Below are positions 1 through 12,672 of a DNA stretch of 64,000 nt, piece by piece. Positions within the stretch are counted from its first letter, which is position 1, and every line of letters starts with the position of its first letter. The notes beneath the pieces were generated by a model. It did no database searches. It saw only the letters and a program-made list of their open reading frames with translations, and was not told the origin of the DNA. Both the position numbers and the translations under genes were made by a program. This stretch comes from Cololabis saira (Eukaryota; Chordata; Actinopteri; Beloniformes; Belonidae), in contig NC_084607.1 of assembly GCF_033807715.1 (NCBI RefSeq), positions 248,001 through 312,000 on the forward strand. The letters are read 5' to 3'.

Positions 1-1130
1 TGTGGTGAACTTATTGATGACTTCACGTTTCCTCATATTCTGGACTTCAATGCACCAGTGGGCGTCGCCAACGGTCCAAACCTCAGAAATGTGCGAACGC
101 CAGCCTTGATGTGTGAATGACCGCAACTTTTCAAGTTATTGTCACTTTTTGAACATCCGACCGTGAGCGTAGAAAGTGGCGTACGCACGTTTTTTGTGCG
201 CCGCACTCTTTGTACATGAGGCCCCGGGTGTAGACAAATCCCTCTAGAAAAGTGCAGACAATTGTACATAACTTACACCTCCTGTACATGTGGTAACATT
301 CACAAATGTATGGCTATATGTAATCAAAAACCTGAAACTACACAGAATTATGGCATAACTCGTGGAATGAAATTGAGTCGTTATGTATGGATGTCACAAA
401 TTCACAACAAACTTAAATCTTCATATAACTCAAATTATTCGTCACATTAAGCTTATTTCAATATGTAAGCTGTAAAAGCACAACTTTTTATATTGGAGGA
501 TTTTGTCAAATTGGAGTCTCTACTTTATTAACAAAACATTTCAAGTAATTGGCTTTCCAAAATTAACTATTTATATTTTGCCTCCTTTTACAGCTTGACA
601 CTGATTTTGGTTTCCATAATTTTTCCTGCAAACTTTGATCCAGAGAGACCCAACCCTGAGGATTTATATTTATCTGTACACCACATTGACAAAGCATCTC
701 CTCACTGCCTTCATTCATTCTTTAACACTAATACACACCACTGACAACTAACCCCAGTTGACTGATCACTTTGCAGTGATGGTTTAATGTTTGACGTTTA
801 TGTAACCTACCTGGCAGGTAAGTGCACACTGGACCAAAACGTTCTTGATTCACAAGTAGGAGTAATGAGAAGGGATTGGACACCACAATGAGTAAAAAGA
901 ACACGCAGGTAAGTTTTAGAAAATCCACTGTCTTAAACACAGAAAATAAACAGTTTACAAATACTGCCGGCATTCAGTTTTGTTCTAGTTACGTGTCTTT
1001 TAAGATGGGTGCACCCGAAAATAAAGTAAAATGCTTCCCCAAAAATAAATCAACCTCAGTGGTCCTTGGAAGTCCTTGGCCAATGTTCTACCACACTGTG
1101 GATGGTAGATGAAGAATGGAAAGGCCCCTC
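1..1130. other. No gene recognised
   Basis: I see no recognisable gene, RNA or repeat boundary here. The stretch is moderately AT-rich and its short open frames do not resemble known proteins. It may be unique sequence or an unrecognised old repeat downstream of the L1 fragment that follows. Confidence 0.4.
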
Positions 1131-1199
1131 CTCAATCCAGACACTCACATGGGTGGCTTGGCATCCCCCTCGTCAGGGAGAGAATCCACTCCAAATCCA

Positions 1200-2480
1200 G
1201 AATCCCAGGGAATCTAAAGAACCCAGCCTGTATAACATAATATACCAATATAGTGCTACGTTTCTCTGTTCGCGCTTGTCCAGTTATTTGTAGAGTTCTT
1301 CGAATATTTTGTTTTACGACCCAATATGAACCTAGTTTGGTCTTCCATCTATTAAATCTGCTATGAAGGTATTTATTTTGGAGATGATTGATTGTATACA
1401 ATTTTTATAATCTATATTTATTGAGATATGCCTATACCTTTTAACATCTTTGCCTGGTTTTGGTATGATTAAAATAATGGTTTCTGCCCACGTTGATGGT
1501 TTCTGATTTTCTTTGAGTAAAATTAAGAGGCCTGAAGTACTGGCAACAACGCTTCCTTAAACACCTTGTACCATTCCGCAGGATAGCCATCGCTCCCTGT
1601 AGATGTGCTATTTTTGAATTTATTTATTGCTTTGATAATCTCCTCCCTTGTCATTTCTTCCATCAGTCTTTCATTTTGCGATACACCAATTGATGGTAAA
1701 TGTAGTTGATTTAAAAAAGTTCTCACTACTTTCTCATTTGCAGAAAGTGGTTGTGTGAATACATTTTCATTGAACTTCTGAAATATTTTCTCTATACCAT
1801 CCGGTTCATGTATTATCTCATTGGTATGTGGATCCCTGATTTTCTGTATGGTACTTATTACTTGCTGTTTTGCTAAGAGTTTTGTTTCTCTGAGGCCAAT
1901 ATCATAGTAATTTTGTTTCAAATGCGCAACTTTCTGTATTCATCCAATAATATTTTTCATATTCATCAAATATCTAATTTATCTTCATTTACTATTTGTT
2001 TTTCTTCTGGTTTTGTTGCTCTAATTCTTTCAATATTGCAGAGTTGTCAGATATGCTTCTTATATTTTTAAATAGTGTGGTCTTAGCTTTTACCTTTCCT
2101 CAAATAACCTCAACTCACCCCCACAAATTAAAATACCCTCTGTCTCTGCTGCTATAACACTAAACAAAGTTTTAAAGTGTTTATCACTTTTTGGGGTTGC
2201 GTAGACATTTATCAACATAACAGATTCATTTTCCAATTTTTTTTTTTTCCCTCAATACGCATCTTCCCTATGTATTGCTAATTTCCTTTTCATAAACAAA
2301 TGTAACTGAATTTGGAATTAATATGATCCCCCCTCTACATCCTTGAGTGTATGTACTGTAATATGAATTTCTAAAAAAAGGCTTTTTAAAATTTTCATGC
2401 TCTGACCGAGACAGGTGGGTCTGTAAAAATGACATGTAATTTTTATTTCGTTATGACCATTCCCCTCTTTTTAGGTGTAT
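1200..2480 (-). pseudogene. L1-type LINE ORF2 remnant (endonuclease and start of RT)
   Basis: Read on the minus strand, 2430-2060 resembles an L1 AP-endonuclease: a QETHL-like motif near 2430, a GGIILI-like strand near 2310, and a VYATP-like segment ending in ILICGGE near 2125. Positions 1921-1523 give the linker before the reverse transcriptase (frame ending in a TGSDGYPAEWY motif). Positions 1500-1290 continue into the RT start (PKPGKDVKRYRHIS, then an IADLID-like segment). Stops and frameshifts break the frame throughout and the catalytic RT core is missing, so this is dead. It is the 3' continuation of the ORF1 remnant at 3190-4000, with a SINE in between. Confidence 0.8.
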
Positions 2481-2492
2481 TTAAACCATTTA

Positions 2493-2824
2493 ATAATAAT
2501 GACTTGGATTTTTATAGCGCCCTTCAAGGCACCCAGAGCGCTTTACAGAAATCATTATTCATTCATACACATCCTCACTGGTGATGGTAAGCTACGTTTT
2601 GTAGCTACAGCTGCCCTGGGGCAGACTGACGGAAGCGTGGCTGCCATATCGCACCAGATGGCCCCTCCGACCACCATCAACATTCAAACACATTCACACG
2701 GGGCAGGTGGGTAAGGTGTCTTGCCCAAGGACACTACAACAGCAAACTGGGACAGAGTGGGATTCGAACTGCCGACCGTCCAATCATTGGACAACCCGCT
2801 CTACCACCTGAGCTACTGCCGCCC
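2493..2824 (-). mobile_element. tRNA-derived SINE inserted in the L1
   Basis: On the minus strand the element starts with a tRNA-like head. An A-box-like TAGCTCAGGTGGTAGAGC lies near 2806-2823 and a B-box-like GCAGTTCGAATCCC near 2762-2775. It ends in a LINE-type tail (GCGCTATAAAAATCCAAG) followed by ATT repeats. The 7-base direct repeat ccattta flanks it at 2486-2492 and 2825-2831, as expected of a target-site duplication. Removing it rejoins the L1 ORF2 N-terminus. Such SINEs are transcribed by RNA polymerase III and mobilised by a partner LINE; the tail suggests an L2-type partner. Confidence 0.85.
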
Positions 2825-2831
2825 CCATTTA

Positions 2832-3189
2832 CATTCAACAACACTATTTTCAGGCCATTAGATACCATATTGCATCACTGTTTACATTTGTTTTCCCAAG
2901 CAGCTAGGAAGGACATGAACAAACATACAACAGACAACATCCTGAACTAAATGGAACTTCCATTTGGGGTTTTTCCTTTTCTCCCCCAAGTCCCTGGCGG
3001 TGGGTGGATAGGAAATCCTACCCAGTGAGGGCCCGTCTCTAGACCCGGGGCTAGACCCGTTAAATGGTGTCAAACCCCGTCTAGACATGTCCAACATTTA
3101 TGACTCTCACAGCCGGTAGTATCACATGATGAACTAAAATAAATTAAGCCTTAGTGTATTTATAAACTCAAAGGGTTGAGGTCTAATTT
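2832..3189 (-). mobile_element. L1 inter-ORF region and ORF2 start
   Basis: This stretch lies between the ORF1 remnant and the SINE. Near 2832-2870 the minus strand reads like the beginning of an L1 ORF2 (a LNVNGLN-type start once the SINE is removed). The rest has no recognisable coding content. Confidence 0.5.
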
Positions 3190-4000
3190 TCATAGTCTCA
3201 TTAATCCAGAATGAGTTCTTTTTTCAATGTAACTTATATCCTTTTTACCTTTTGATGATAAGATATTAAGTGTCCAGCTTGCTTTGGTATCCTTGTAACT
3301 TATCCTTTGCTCGTTGTGCTGCTGCTTCATACCTTGATCTGCCAAGTCCCATTCGCTGCCATCCCAGGGTGCCGCGGTCCGCTCCTCCGCTAGCTCCGCG
3401 TCCTCGCTCGGTTCATCCACGGTTGATCCCCTTGTTTTCATATCCCGGGTAGCATCCCTCGCGTTGTCGTAGCTCTTACCGCCGTCACCCGAGTGGATCA
3501 GTATTTTTGTGTAAGGGCTTTGAAAACGAATCCTTCTTTTTAGCGTCTTCTTGGTATCAAGGCATGTTTTACATTTTTGGACAATTGCAGTTGGATAGTC
3601 ATGGCCAAATTAGATTTTCTTGTTACCGACCTGTATCGCCTTCTTCTGCCAGACTTTTTGTAAAACCAGTTCCTTGGTTTCAAACTTGTGAAAATTCACT
3701 ATTGATCTCGGAGCACCGCCTGGGCCTGATTTTTTTTTTTTTTTTTTTTTGGAGCTTTGTGGGCACGTTGGATGTATAAATCAGCTCCTTCAGGTAACTC
3801 CAGCTCGGTTTTAAGAAGTTGGTCCTGGTAGCCTGTAATGGAGCCTCCCTTTGTGTCCTCGGGCATTATCAGGAACCTCGATTAAACGTCAGTTCATTTA
3901 TTCTGCATCTGATGTGTCTGTTTAGTTCGGTTCATGAGCAGGTTGCTTGCCTCAGCGTTAAATTCCTCCAACTCCGCTATGCGGGCATGGGCTTTGGTTA
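3190..4000 (-). pseudogene. L1-type LINE ORF1 remnant
   Basis: The minus strand shows a degenerate L1/Tx1 ORF1 (transposase_22-like RNA-binding protein). There is a coiled-coil-like stretch at 4000-3900, then an LLKTELELPEGADLYIQRAH segment near 3800-3750, the usual RRM-domain signature. A VNF..FKTKELVL-like portion at 3720-3650 and a C-terminal region at 3500-3290 (IRIHW..., then TYDNARDA-like) follow. A run of T (A on the minus strand) at 3730-3752 interrupts the frame, and several stops are present. The 5' part runs into the assembly gap. Confidence 0.75.
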
Positions 4001-4500
4001 NNNNNNNNNNNNNNNNNNNNNNNNNNNNNNNNNNNNNNNNNNNNNNNNNNNNNNNNNNNNNNNNNNNNNNNNNNNNNNNNNNNNNNNNNNNNNNNNNNNN
4101 NNNNNNNNNNNNNNNNNNNNNNNNNNNNNNNNNNNNNNNNNNNNNNNNNNNNNNNNNNNNNNNNNNNNNNNNNNNNNNNNNNNNNNNNNNNNNNNNNNNN
4201 NNNNNNNNNNNNNNNNNNNNNNNNNNNNNNNNNNNNNNNNNNNNNNNNNNNNNNNNNNNNNNNNNNNNNNNNNNNNNNNNNNNNNNNNNNNNNNNNNNNN
4301 NNNNNNNNNNNNNNNNNNNNNNNNNNNNNNNNNNNNNNNNNNNNNNNNNNNNNNNNNNNNNNNNNNNNNNNNNNNNNNNNNNNNNNNNNNNNNNNNNNNN
4401 NNNNNNNNNNNNNNNNNNNNNNNNNNNNNNNNNNNNNNNNNNNNNNNNNNNNNNNNNNNNNNNNNNNNNNNNNNNNNNNNNNNNNNNNNNNNNNNNNNNN
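4001..4500. other. Assembly gap (500 N)
   Basis: Exactly 500 unknown bases, probably a scaffold placeholder. The 5' end of the L1 should fall here. Confidence 1.
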
Positions 4501-4775
4501 ATTGTGTTCAATGGAGCATGTACTGCTTAAACAACCTTAACTTGCTCAATTCTCAACAGATTTTCAAACAGTTTGGTTTGTCATGAACGTCAGAGATGTA
4601 GTTATGACACTGCATACTTGTGAATAATTATAAACATTGAAAAACGTACTTTTATATGAAAATAACCAGAAACAGATAGCCATGACATGGTTTTCATATT
4701 TAATCAATATTTCTATAGTATTCTTAGTAATATTTATAGTTAAATTATAACATATATATATTATTACCATATAAC

Positions 4776-4776
<1 letters not shown>

Positions 4777-4836
<60 letters not shown>
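4777..4836. repeat. TA microsatellite
   Basis: Nearly pure alternating TA, part of an AT-rich stretch at 4500-5075 with no gene. Confidence 0.95.
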
Positions 4837-4843
<7 letters not shown>

Positions 4844-4929
4844 TATTACCATATAACATGTATTCATATGACATAACATAATATATTATTACATTATGAT
4901 GTATTTACGTCATGACATTACATTACATA

Positions 4930-4937
<8 letters not shown>

Positions 4938-5006
<69 letters not shown>

Positions 5007-5015
5007 TTATATATA
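4938..5015. repeat. TA microsatellite
   Basis: A second long TA run, just before the start of the large repeat array. Confidence 0.95.
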
Positions 5016-5701
5016 CACCTCTATCCATTAAGTGTAATGAGATTGTTTTAACTAAAATGAGACATTTTAACTAGAATTAAAGCTGCAAGCAGCGATGAAC
5101 GGGCCCTCGCACTCACGGCCACCGCCCCCATAAGCATATCAGAAATGACACCACCCACGACTTCCTATGTCAAAACATTCAAAAGTTATAGCAGAAAAAA
5201 GGGACAACCAATCAGAAGAAGGGGCGGGGCTAATTAAGGCCAACAAAGCTTAAGGACTCATTACAGAATCCCATGACACCACCCACAACTTCCTATGTCA
5301 AACCATTCAAAAGTTATGGCAGAGAAAAGTATTCTAGGGGGCGCTGTTGAGCCGTTAGGCCACGCTCATTAATGCAAACCATGAAATATCAAATTTATCG
5401 CCAAGCCTGGCTTGCATGCAAAATTTGGTGACTTTTGGAGAACTATCAAATATGGACCAATCAGATTTCAAAATGGCCGACTTCCTGTTCAGCAACAACT
5501 ATAGCGCACGCATGCGCACCAGAGAGTCTCCTGTGGCAAGATGGCCGCGGGTGAACGACGCTGGAGACTCCGCCGTGAGTCATCTAGCCTTTATATATGT
5601 CTATGACACTTTTGAAAGAGAAAAGTAATGTGCGTCGTCGCAGGAAAGTGACGCACATCTTGATGTAAAAAAAACACAAAATTTGCTTACAAAAATTTCA
5701 G

Positions 5702-5790
5702 CATCCTGCCAGGCTCGAACTCCCAACCACCGGCACCAAAGATCGCAATTATCTGGTTGAGCTATATCTCAGCTGATACATCACATTGAC
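5702..5790 (-). repeat. tRNA-like segment inside unit 1
   Basis: The minus strand reads as a tRNA-like fold: an A-box-like ATAGCTCAACCAG near 5757-5769 and a B-box-like GGGAGTTCGAGCCTGGC near 5711-5727. It is probably a captured tRNA-derived SINE head. A homologous segment lies at 7893-7975. There is no CCA and the fold is imperfect, so it is not a functional tRNA gene. Confidence 0.6.
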
Positions 5791-5984
5791 TTACTGGCTT
5801 AGTAGAGACCAAGATAGCGATATAATGTCTGGAACTTTTTTTTCCTAATTTTTTAAATATTTATAAGGTATAAATATTAGTAAAACACTACTATTTTATT
5901 ATTACTTTTTCTGTAACCATTCCACCGCGGTTCTAACCGGGCTGAGCACGGGACTATTTCTAACGTCACCACATTACAACAGCT

Positions 5985-6095
5985 GATTGGTCGGGGGGCG
6001 GGGCCGTCATCACCCTACTCGCCACTGATTGGTCGGGGGGGGGGGGGCCGTCATCACCCTACTAGCCACTGATTGGTCGGGGGCGGGGCCGGCAG
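5985..6095 (+). promoter_or_regulatory. Three tandem CCAAT + GC-box modules (unit 1)
   Basis: A 43-47 bp unit occurs three times. Each copy carries GATTGGTCGGGG (an inverted CCAAT box) immediately followed by a GGGCGGGGCC-type GC box. These are textbook NF-Y and Sp1/KLF sites. The spacing is regular, so the array looks promoter-like. Activity is inferred, not shown. Confidence 0.55.
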
Positions 6096-6443
6096 ACGTT
6101 TGAATCAGGAAGCGGGAGTCAAACCATTAAAAAGTTATAGCAGAAAAAAGGGACAACCAATCAGAAGAAGGGGCGGAGCTAATTAAGGCCAACGAAGCTT
6201 AAGGACTCATTACTGAGTCCCATGACACCACCCACAACTTCCTATGTCAAACCATTCAAAAGTTATGGCAGATAAAAGTATTCTAGGGGGCGCTGTTGAG
6301 CCATTTTGCCACGCCCATTAATGTAAACCATAAAATATCAAATTTACCACCAGGCCTGGCTTGCATGCCAAATTTGGTGCCTTTTGGGGAACTATCAAAT
6401 ATGGACCAATCAGATGAAGGGGGGGTGCGCTTGTTGGCGTCTA

Positions 6444-6478
6444 GCGTCGCCACGGTAACACTTTTGAAAGAGAAAAGT
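6444..6478 (+). promoter_or_regulatory. X-box-like palindrome plus GAAA-GAGAAA motif (representative copy)
   Basis: GTCGCCACGGTAAC fits the RFX X-box consensus GTNRCC(N2)RGYAAC exactly. It is followed within 5 bases by TTTGAAAGAGAAAAGT, which matches the IRF core GAAANNGAAA. The pair recurs at about 6801, 7811, 8643, 9103, 9460, 10743, 11100, 13746, 14103, 15110 and 15468, and inverted near 63001 (there with a diverged GAAA part). A variant X-box lies at 12043. Confidence 0.5.
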
Positions 6479-7892
6479 AATGCGTGTAGTCGCAGGATGG
6501 AGACGCACATTTTGATGTATAACACATCTGGGTGCACGATACGGTTCGGGCCGTATTAATTCTCGAAGGAATGGCATATATTGCTCCAAAATTACGCGAT
6601 TAATTCAGAATGTTCAAAATGGCAGACTTCCTGTTCGGTTTCGGCCATGGCGCCAAGAGACTTTTCTTTAAGTTGCGACATGATACAGGTGTGTACCGAT
6701 TTTCGTTCATGTACGTCAAAGCGTATTATGGGGCTTGAGGCGCAAAGTTTTTTCGGTCTGAACCAATCAGATGAAGGGTGGGCGCGCTTTTTGTCGTCTA
6801 GCGTCGCCACGGTAACGCTTTTGAAAGAGAAAAGTAATGCGTGGTGTCGGAGGATGGAGACGCACATTTTGATGTATAACACACTTGGGGGCACGTTACG
6901 GTTCGGGCCGTATTAACTGCCGAAGGAAGGGCATAAATTGCGCCAAAATTACACAATTAATTCAAAATGGCCGACTTCCTGTTCGGTTTCGGGCATGGCT
7001 CCAAGAGACTTTTCTTGAAGTTGTGCCATGATACAGGTGTGTAGCGATTTTCGTGCATGTACGTCAAACCGTATCGTGGGGCTTGAGGCACAAAGTTTTC
7101 AAGGGGGCGCTGTTGAGCCATTTTGCCACGCCCATTAATGCAAACCATTAAATATCAAATTTTTCGCCAGGCCTGCCTTGCATGCAAAATTTGGTGACTT
7201 TTTGGGCACGTTTAGGGGGGCAAAAAGGCCCTCCTTTCGTCAGAAAAATAATAATAATAATAATTAAAGCTGCAAGCAGCAATGAACGGGCCCTCGCACT
7301 CACGGCCACCGCCCCCATAAGCATATCAGAAATGACACCACCCACGACTTCCTATGTCAAACCATTCAAAAGATATACCAGAAAAAAGGGACAACCAATC
7401 AGAAGAAGGGGCGGGGCTAATTCAGGCCAATGAAGGTCAAGGACTCCATACAGAATCTGATGACACCACCCACGACTCTCTATGTCAAACCATTCAAAAG
7501 TTATAGCAGAAAATCGGGACGACCAATCAGAAGAAGGGGCGGGGCTAATTTTCACCAATTATGGTCAAGGACTCAATACTGAGTCCCATGACACCACCCA
7601 CGACTCTTTATGTCAAACCTTTCAAAAGTTATGGCAGAGAAAAGTATTCTAGGGGGCGCTGTTGAGCCGTTAGGCAACGCCCATTAATGCAAACCATGAA
7701 ATATCTAATTTATCACCAGGCCTGGCTTGCATACAAAATTTGGTGACTTTTGGAGAACTATCAAATATGGGCCAATCAGATGAAGGGGACGAGCGCTTTT
7801 TTGCGTCTAGCGTCGCCACGGTAACACTTTTGAAAGAGAAAAGTAATGTGCGTCGTCGCAGGACAGAGACGCACATTATGATGTAAAAAAAA

Positions 7893-7975
7893 TTTTCGGC
7901 ATTCAGCCAGGCTCGAACTCCCGACCTCTGGCACCAAAGACCAATATGCTCTGGCTGAGCTACGTCTCAGCCATA
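7893..7975 (-). repeat. tRNA-like segment inside unit 2
   Basis: This is the paralogue of the tRNA-like segment in unit 1, about 2190 bp downstream. It keeps A-box-like ACGTAGCTCAGCCAGAGC and B-box-like GGGAGTTCGAGCCTGGC on the minus strand and is closer to a canonical tRNA than the first copy. Confidence 0.6.
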
Positions 7976-8176
7976 CCTTTCTCTTTGACTTACTGGCTTA
8001 GGACAGACCAACATAGCAATAAAATGTCTGGAACTTTTTTTCCTAATTTTTTAAATATTTGTAAGGTATAAATATTAGTAAAACACTACTATTTTATGTA
8101 TTACTCTCTCTGTAACCATTCTATCGTGGTTCTAACCGGGCTGAGCACGGGACTATTTCTGACGTCACCACATTAC

Positions 8177-8295
8177 AACAGCTGATCGGTCGGGGGGCGG
8201 GGCCGTCATCACCCTACTCGCCACTGATTGGTCGGGGGGCGGGGCCGTCATCACCCTACTCGCCACTGATTGGTCGGGGGGCGGGGCCGGCAGAA
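8177..8295 (+). promoter_or_regulatory. Three tandem CCAAT + GC-box modules (unit 2)
   Basis: This is the unit 2 copy of the inverted-CCAAT/GC-box triplet. Copies 2 and 3 are almost identical, which points to recent local duplication. Confidence 0.55.
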
Positions 8296-11200
8296 GTTTG
8301 AATCAGGAAGCGGGAGTCAAACCATTAAAAAGTTATAGCAGAAAAAAGGGACAACCAATCAGAAGAAGGGGCAGGGCTAATTAAGGCCAACGAAGCTTAA
8401 GGACTCATTACAGAGTCCCATGACACCACCCACAACTCTCTATGTCAAACCATTCAAAAGTTATGGCAGAGTAAAGTATTCTAGGGGGCGCTGTTGAGCC
8501 GTTAGGCCACGCCCATTAATGCAAACCATGAAATATCAAATGTATCGCCAGGCCTGGCTTGCATGCAAAATTTGGTGACTTTTGGAGAACTATCAAATAT
8601 GGACCAATCACATGAAGGGGGGGACGCGCCTTTTGGCGTCTAGCGTCGCCACGGTAACACTTTTGAAAGAGAAAAGTAATGCGTGGTGTCGCAGGATGTA
8701 GACGCACATTTTGATGTATAACACACCTGGGGGCACGTTACGGTTCGGGCTGAATTAACTGCCGAAGGAATGGCATAAATTTCGCCAAAATGAAACAATA
8801 TATTCAAAATGGCCGACATCCTGTTCGGTTTCGGCCATGGCTCCAAGAGACTTTTCTTTAAGTTGTGCCATGATACAGGTGTGTAGCGATTTTCGTGCAT
8901 GTACGTCAAACCGTATTGTGGGGCTTGAGGCACAACGTTTTCCGGGGGGCGCTGTTGAGCCATTTTGCCACGCCCATTAATGCAAACCATGAAATATCAA
9001 ATTTATCGCCAGGCCTGGCTTGCATGCCAAATTTGGTGCCTTTTGGGGAACTATCAAATATGGACCAATCAGATGAAGGGGGGGTGCGCTTGTTGGCGTC
9101 TAGCGTCGCCACGGTAACACTTTTGAAAGAGAAAAGTAATGCGTGTAGTCGCAGGATGGAGACGCACATTTTGATGTATAACACATCTGGGTTCACAATA
9201 CGGTTCGGGCTGAATTAACTCTCGAAGGAATGGCATATATTGCTCCAAAATTACGCAATTAATTCAGAATGTTCAAAATGGCCGACTTCCTGTTCGGTTT
9301 CGGCCATGGCGCCAAGAGACTTTTCTTTTAGTTGCGACATGATACAGGAGTGTACCAATTTTCGTTCATGTACGTCAAACCGTATTATGGGGCTTGAGGC
9401 GCAAAGTTTTTTCTGTCTGAACCAACCAGATGAAGGGTGGGCGCGCTTTTTGGCGTCTAGCGTCGCCACGGTAACGCTTTTGAAAGAGAAAAGTAATGCG
9501 TGTGGTCGCAGGAGGGAGACGCACATTTTGATATATAATATACCTGGGTGCACGTTACGGTTCGGGCTGAATTAACTGCCGAAGAAATGGCATAAATTGC
9601 GCCAAAGTGACACGATTAATTCAAAATGGCCGACTTCCTGTTCGGTTTCGGGCATGACCCCAAGAGACTTTTCTTTAAGTTGTCCCATGATACAGGTGTG
9701 TACCGATTTTCGTGCATGTACGTCAAACCGTATCGTGGGGCTTGAGGCACAAAGTTTTCAAGGGGGCGCTGTTGAGCCATTTTGCCACGCCCATTAATGC
9801 AAACCATTAAATATCAAATTTTTCGCCAGGCCTGACTTGGGTGCAAAATTTGGTGACTTTTTGGGCATGTTAAGGGGGGCAAAAAGGCCATCACTTTGTC
9901 AGAAGAAAAATAATAATAATAATTAAAGCTGCAAGCAGCGATGAACGGGCCCTCGCACTCACGGCCACCGCCCCCCCCATAAGCATATCAGAAACGACAC
10001 CACCCACGACTTCCTATGTCAAACCATTCAAAAGATATAGCAGAAAAAGGGACAACCAATCAGAAGAAGGGGCGGGGCTAATTCAGGCCAATGAAGGCCA
10101 AGGACTCCATACAGAATCTGATGACACCACCCATGACTCTCTATGTCAAAACATTCAAATGTTATAGCAGGAAATAGGGACAACCAATCGGAAGAAGGGG
10201 CGGGGTTAATTTTCACCAATTATGGTAAAGGACTCAATACCGAGTCCCATGACACCACCCACGACTCTTTATGTCAAACCATTCAAAAGTTATGCCAGAG
10301 AATAGTATTCTAGGGGGCGCTGTTGAGCCGTTAGGCCACGCCAATTAATGCAAACCATGAAATATCAAATTTATCGCCAAGTCTGTCTTGCATGCCAAAT
10401 TTGGTGACTTTTGGAGAACTATCAAATATGGACCAATCAGATTTCAAAATGGCCGACTTCCTGTTCGGTTTCAGCCATGGCTCCAAGAGACTTTTCTTTA
10501 AGTTGTGCCATGATACAGGTGTGTAGCGATTTTCGTGCATGTACGTCAAACCGTATTGTAGGGCTTGAGGCACAAAGTTTTCCGGGGGGCGCTGTTGAGC
10601 CATTTTGCCACGCCCATTAATGCAAACCATGAAATATCAAATGTATCGCCAGGCCTGGCTTGCATGCCAATTTTGGTGCCTTTTGGGGAACTATCAAATA
10701 TGGACCAATCAGATGAAGGGGGGGCACGCTTTTTGGCATCTAGCGTCGCCACGGTAACACTTTTGAAAGAGAAAAGTAATGCGTGTAGTCGCAGGATGGA
10801 GACGCACATTTGTACGTATAACACATCTGGGTTCACGATACGGTTCGGGCCGTATTAATTCTCGAAGGAATGGCATATATTGCTCCAAAATTACGCAATT
10901 AATTCAGAATGTTCAAAATGGCCGACTTCCTGTTCGGTTTCGGCCATGGCGCCAAGAGACTTTTCTTTAAGTTGCGACATGATACAGATGTGTACCGATT
11001 TTCGTTCATGTACGTCACACCGTATTCTGGGGCTTGAGGCGCAAAGTTTTTTCGGTCTGAACCAACCAGATGAAGGGTGGGCGCGCTTTTTGGCGTCTAG
11101 CGTCGCCACGGTAACGCTTTTGAAAGAGAAAAGTAATGCGTGTTGTCGCAGGATGAAGACGCACATTTTGATGTATAACACACTTGGGGGCACGTTATGG

Positions 11201-11500
11201 TTCGGGCCGTATTAACTGCCGAAGGAATGGCATAAATTGCGCCAAAGTGACACGACTAATTCAAAATGGCCGACTTCCTGTTCGGTTTCTCGACATGACG
11301 CCCAGAGACTTTTCTTTAAGTTGCCCCATGATACAGGTGTGTACCGATTTTCGTGCATGTACGACAAACCGCATTGTGGGGCTTGAGGCACAAAGTTTTC
11401 AAGGGGGCGCTGTTTAGCCATTTTGCCACGCCCATTAATGCAAACCTTTAAATATCAAATTTTTCGCCAGGCCTGACTAGGGTGCAAAATTTGGTGACTT

Positions 11501-12000
11501 NNNNNNNNNNNNNNNNNNNNNNNNNNNNNNNNNNNNNNNNNNNNNNNNNNNNNNNNNNNNNNNNNNNNNNNNNNNNNNNNNNNNNNNNNNNNNNNNNNNN
11601 NNNNNNNNNNNNNNNNNNNNNNNNNNNNNNNNNNNNNNNNNNNNNNNNNNNNNNNNNNNNNNNNNNNNNNNNNNNNNNNNNNNNNNNNNNNNNNNNNNNN
11701 NNNNNNNNNNNNNNNNNNNNNNNNNNNNNNNNNNNNNNNNNNNNNNNNNNNNNNNNNNNNNNNNNNNNNNNNNNNNNNNNNNNNNNNNNNNNNNNNNNNN
11801 NNNNNNNNNNNNNNNNNNNNNNNNNNNNNNNNNNNNNNNNNNNNNNNNNNNNNNNNNNNNNNNNNNNNNNNNNNNNNNNNNNNNNNNNNNNNNNNNNNNN
11901 NNNNNNNNNNNNNNNNNNNNNNNNNNNNNNNNNNNNNNNNNNNNNNNNNNNNNNNNNNNNNNNNNNNNNNNNNNNNNNNNNNNNNNNNNNNNNNNNNNNN
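11501..12000. other. Assembly gap (500 N)
   Basis: Exactly 500 unknown bases inside the repeat array. The array length and copy number are therefore uncertain. Confidence 1.
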
Positions 12001-12186
12001 AGCGTGGGAATTTTTGCCTTTTTTTTTGCTTTTTGGCAACTAGCGTTGCCACGGTAACCCCTATTACGGAGAAAAGTAATGCCCATCGAGGCATGATGGA
12101 GACGCATCCAACGATGTATGCCATGCATGGGTGCACGTTCCGGTTCGGGCCGTATTAACGGACGAAAAAAAGTGCGGAATAAGAAT

Positions 12187-12672
12187 AATAATAAGAAAAG
12201 GGAAACCTTTTCTAGATACTAATATATCGCCTTCATTTTCATGTTTTTCCTCGTTTTTCCGGCCGTGTTTTAGTTTTTGGGGATTTTTTTTTTCCACATC
12301 CGAGCGGGGTCATGCTGTACACCCGCTGGTGCGCAGTGGGACTTTTGCGACTTTAGCTTGTTAGCAACATTGCCTTTTGGGCCATTCTGGACGATTGCAA
12401 TATGGTCATGCCATTACTTGGCATGCCCATAATAAGAAAAGGGAAACCTTTCTAGATACTAATTTAACGCCTTCATTTTTCAGGTTTTCTCGGCCGTGTT
12501 TCATTTTTTGGGGATTTTTTTTTCCCACAACAGAGCGGGGTCATGCTTTACACCCACTGGTGCGCAGTGGGACCTTTGTGACTTTAGCATGTTAGCGAAA
12601 CGCTAGCAACATTGCCTTTTGGGCCATTCTGGACGATTGCAATATGGTCATGCCACTACTTGGCATGCCCAT
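12187..12672 (+). repeat. Tandem duplication of a diverged 240-bp module
   Basis: Two copies (about 12187-12429 and 12430-12672) share AATAAGAAAAGGGAAACC, a stretch around GTACACCCGCTGGTGCGCAG, and GGACGATTGCAATATGGTC. The module follows a diverged X-box-containing piece (12001-12180) that differs from the rest of the array. It therefore represents a second, older subfamily. Confidence 0.75.

Noticed and set aside
3819..4586. Frames of about 200-255 codons crossing the gap
   Set aside because: They consist mostly of N bases and are artefacts.
5702..5790. Functional tRNA gene
   Set aside because: A and B boxes are present but the acceptor stem and anticodon arm do not pair well; better explained as a SINE head.
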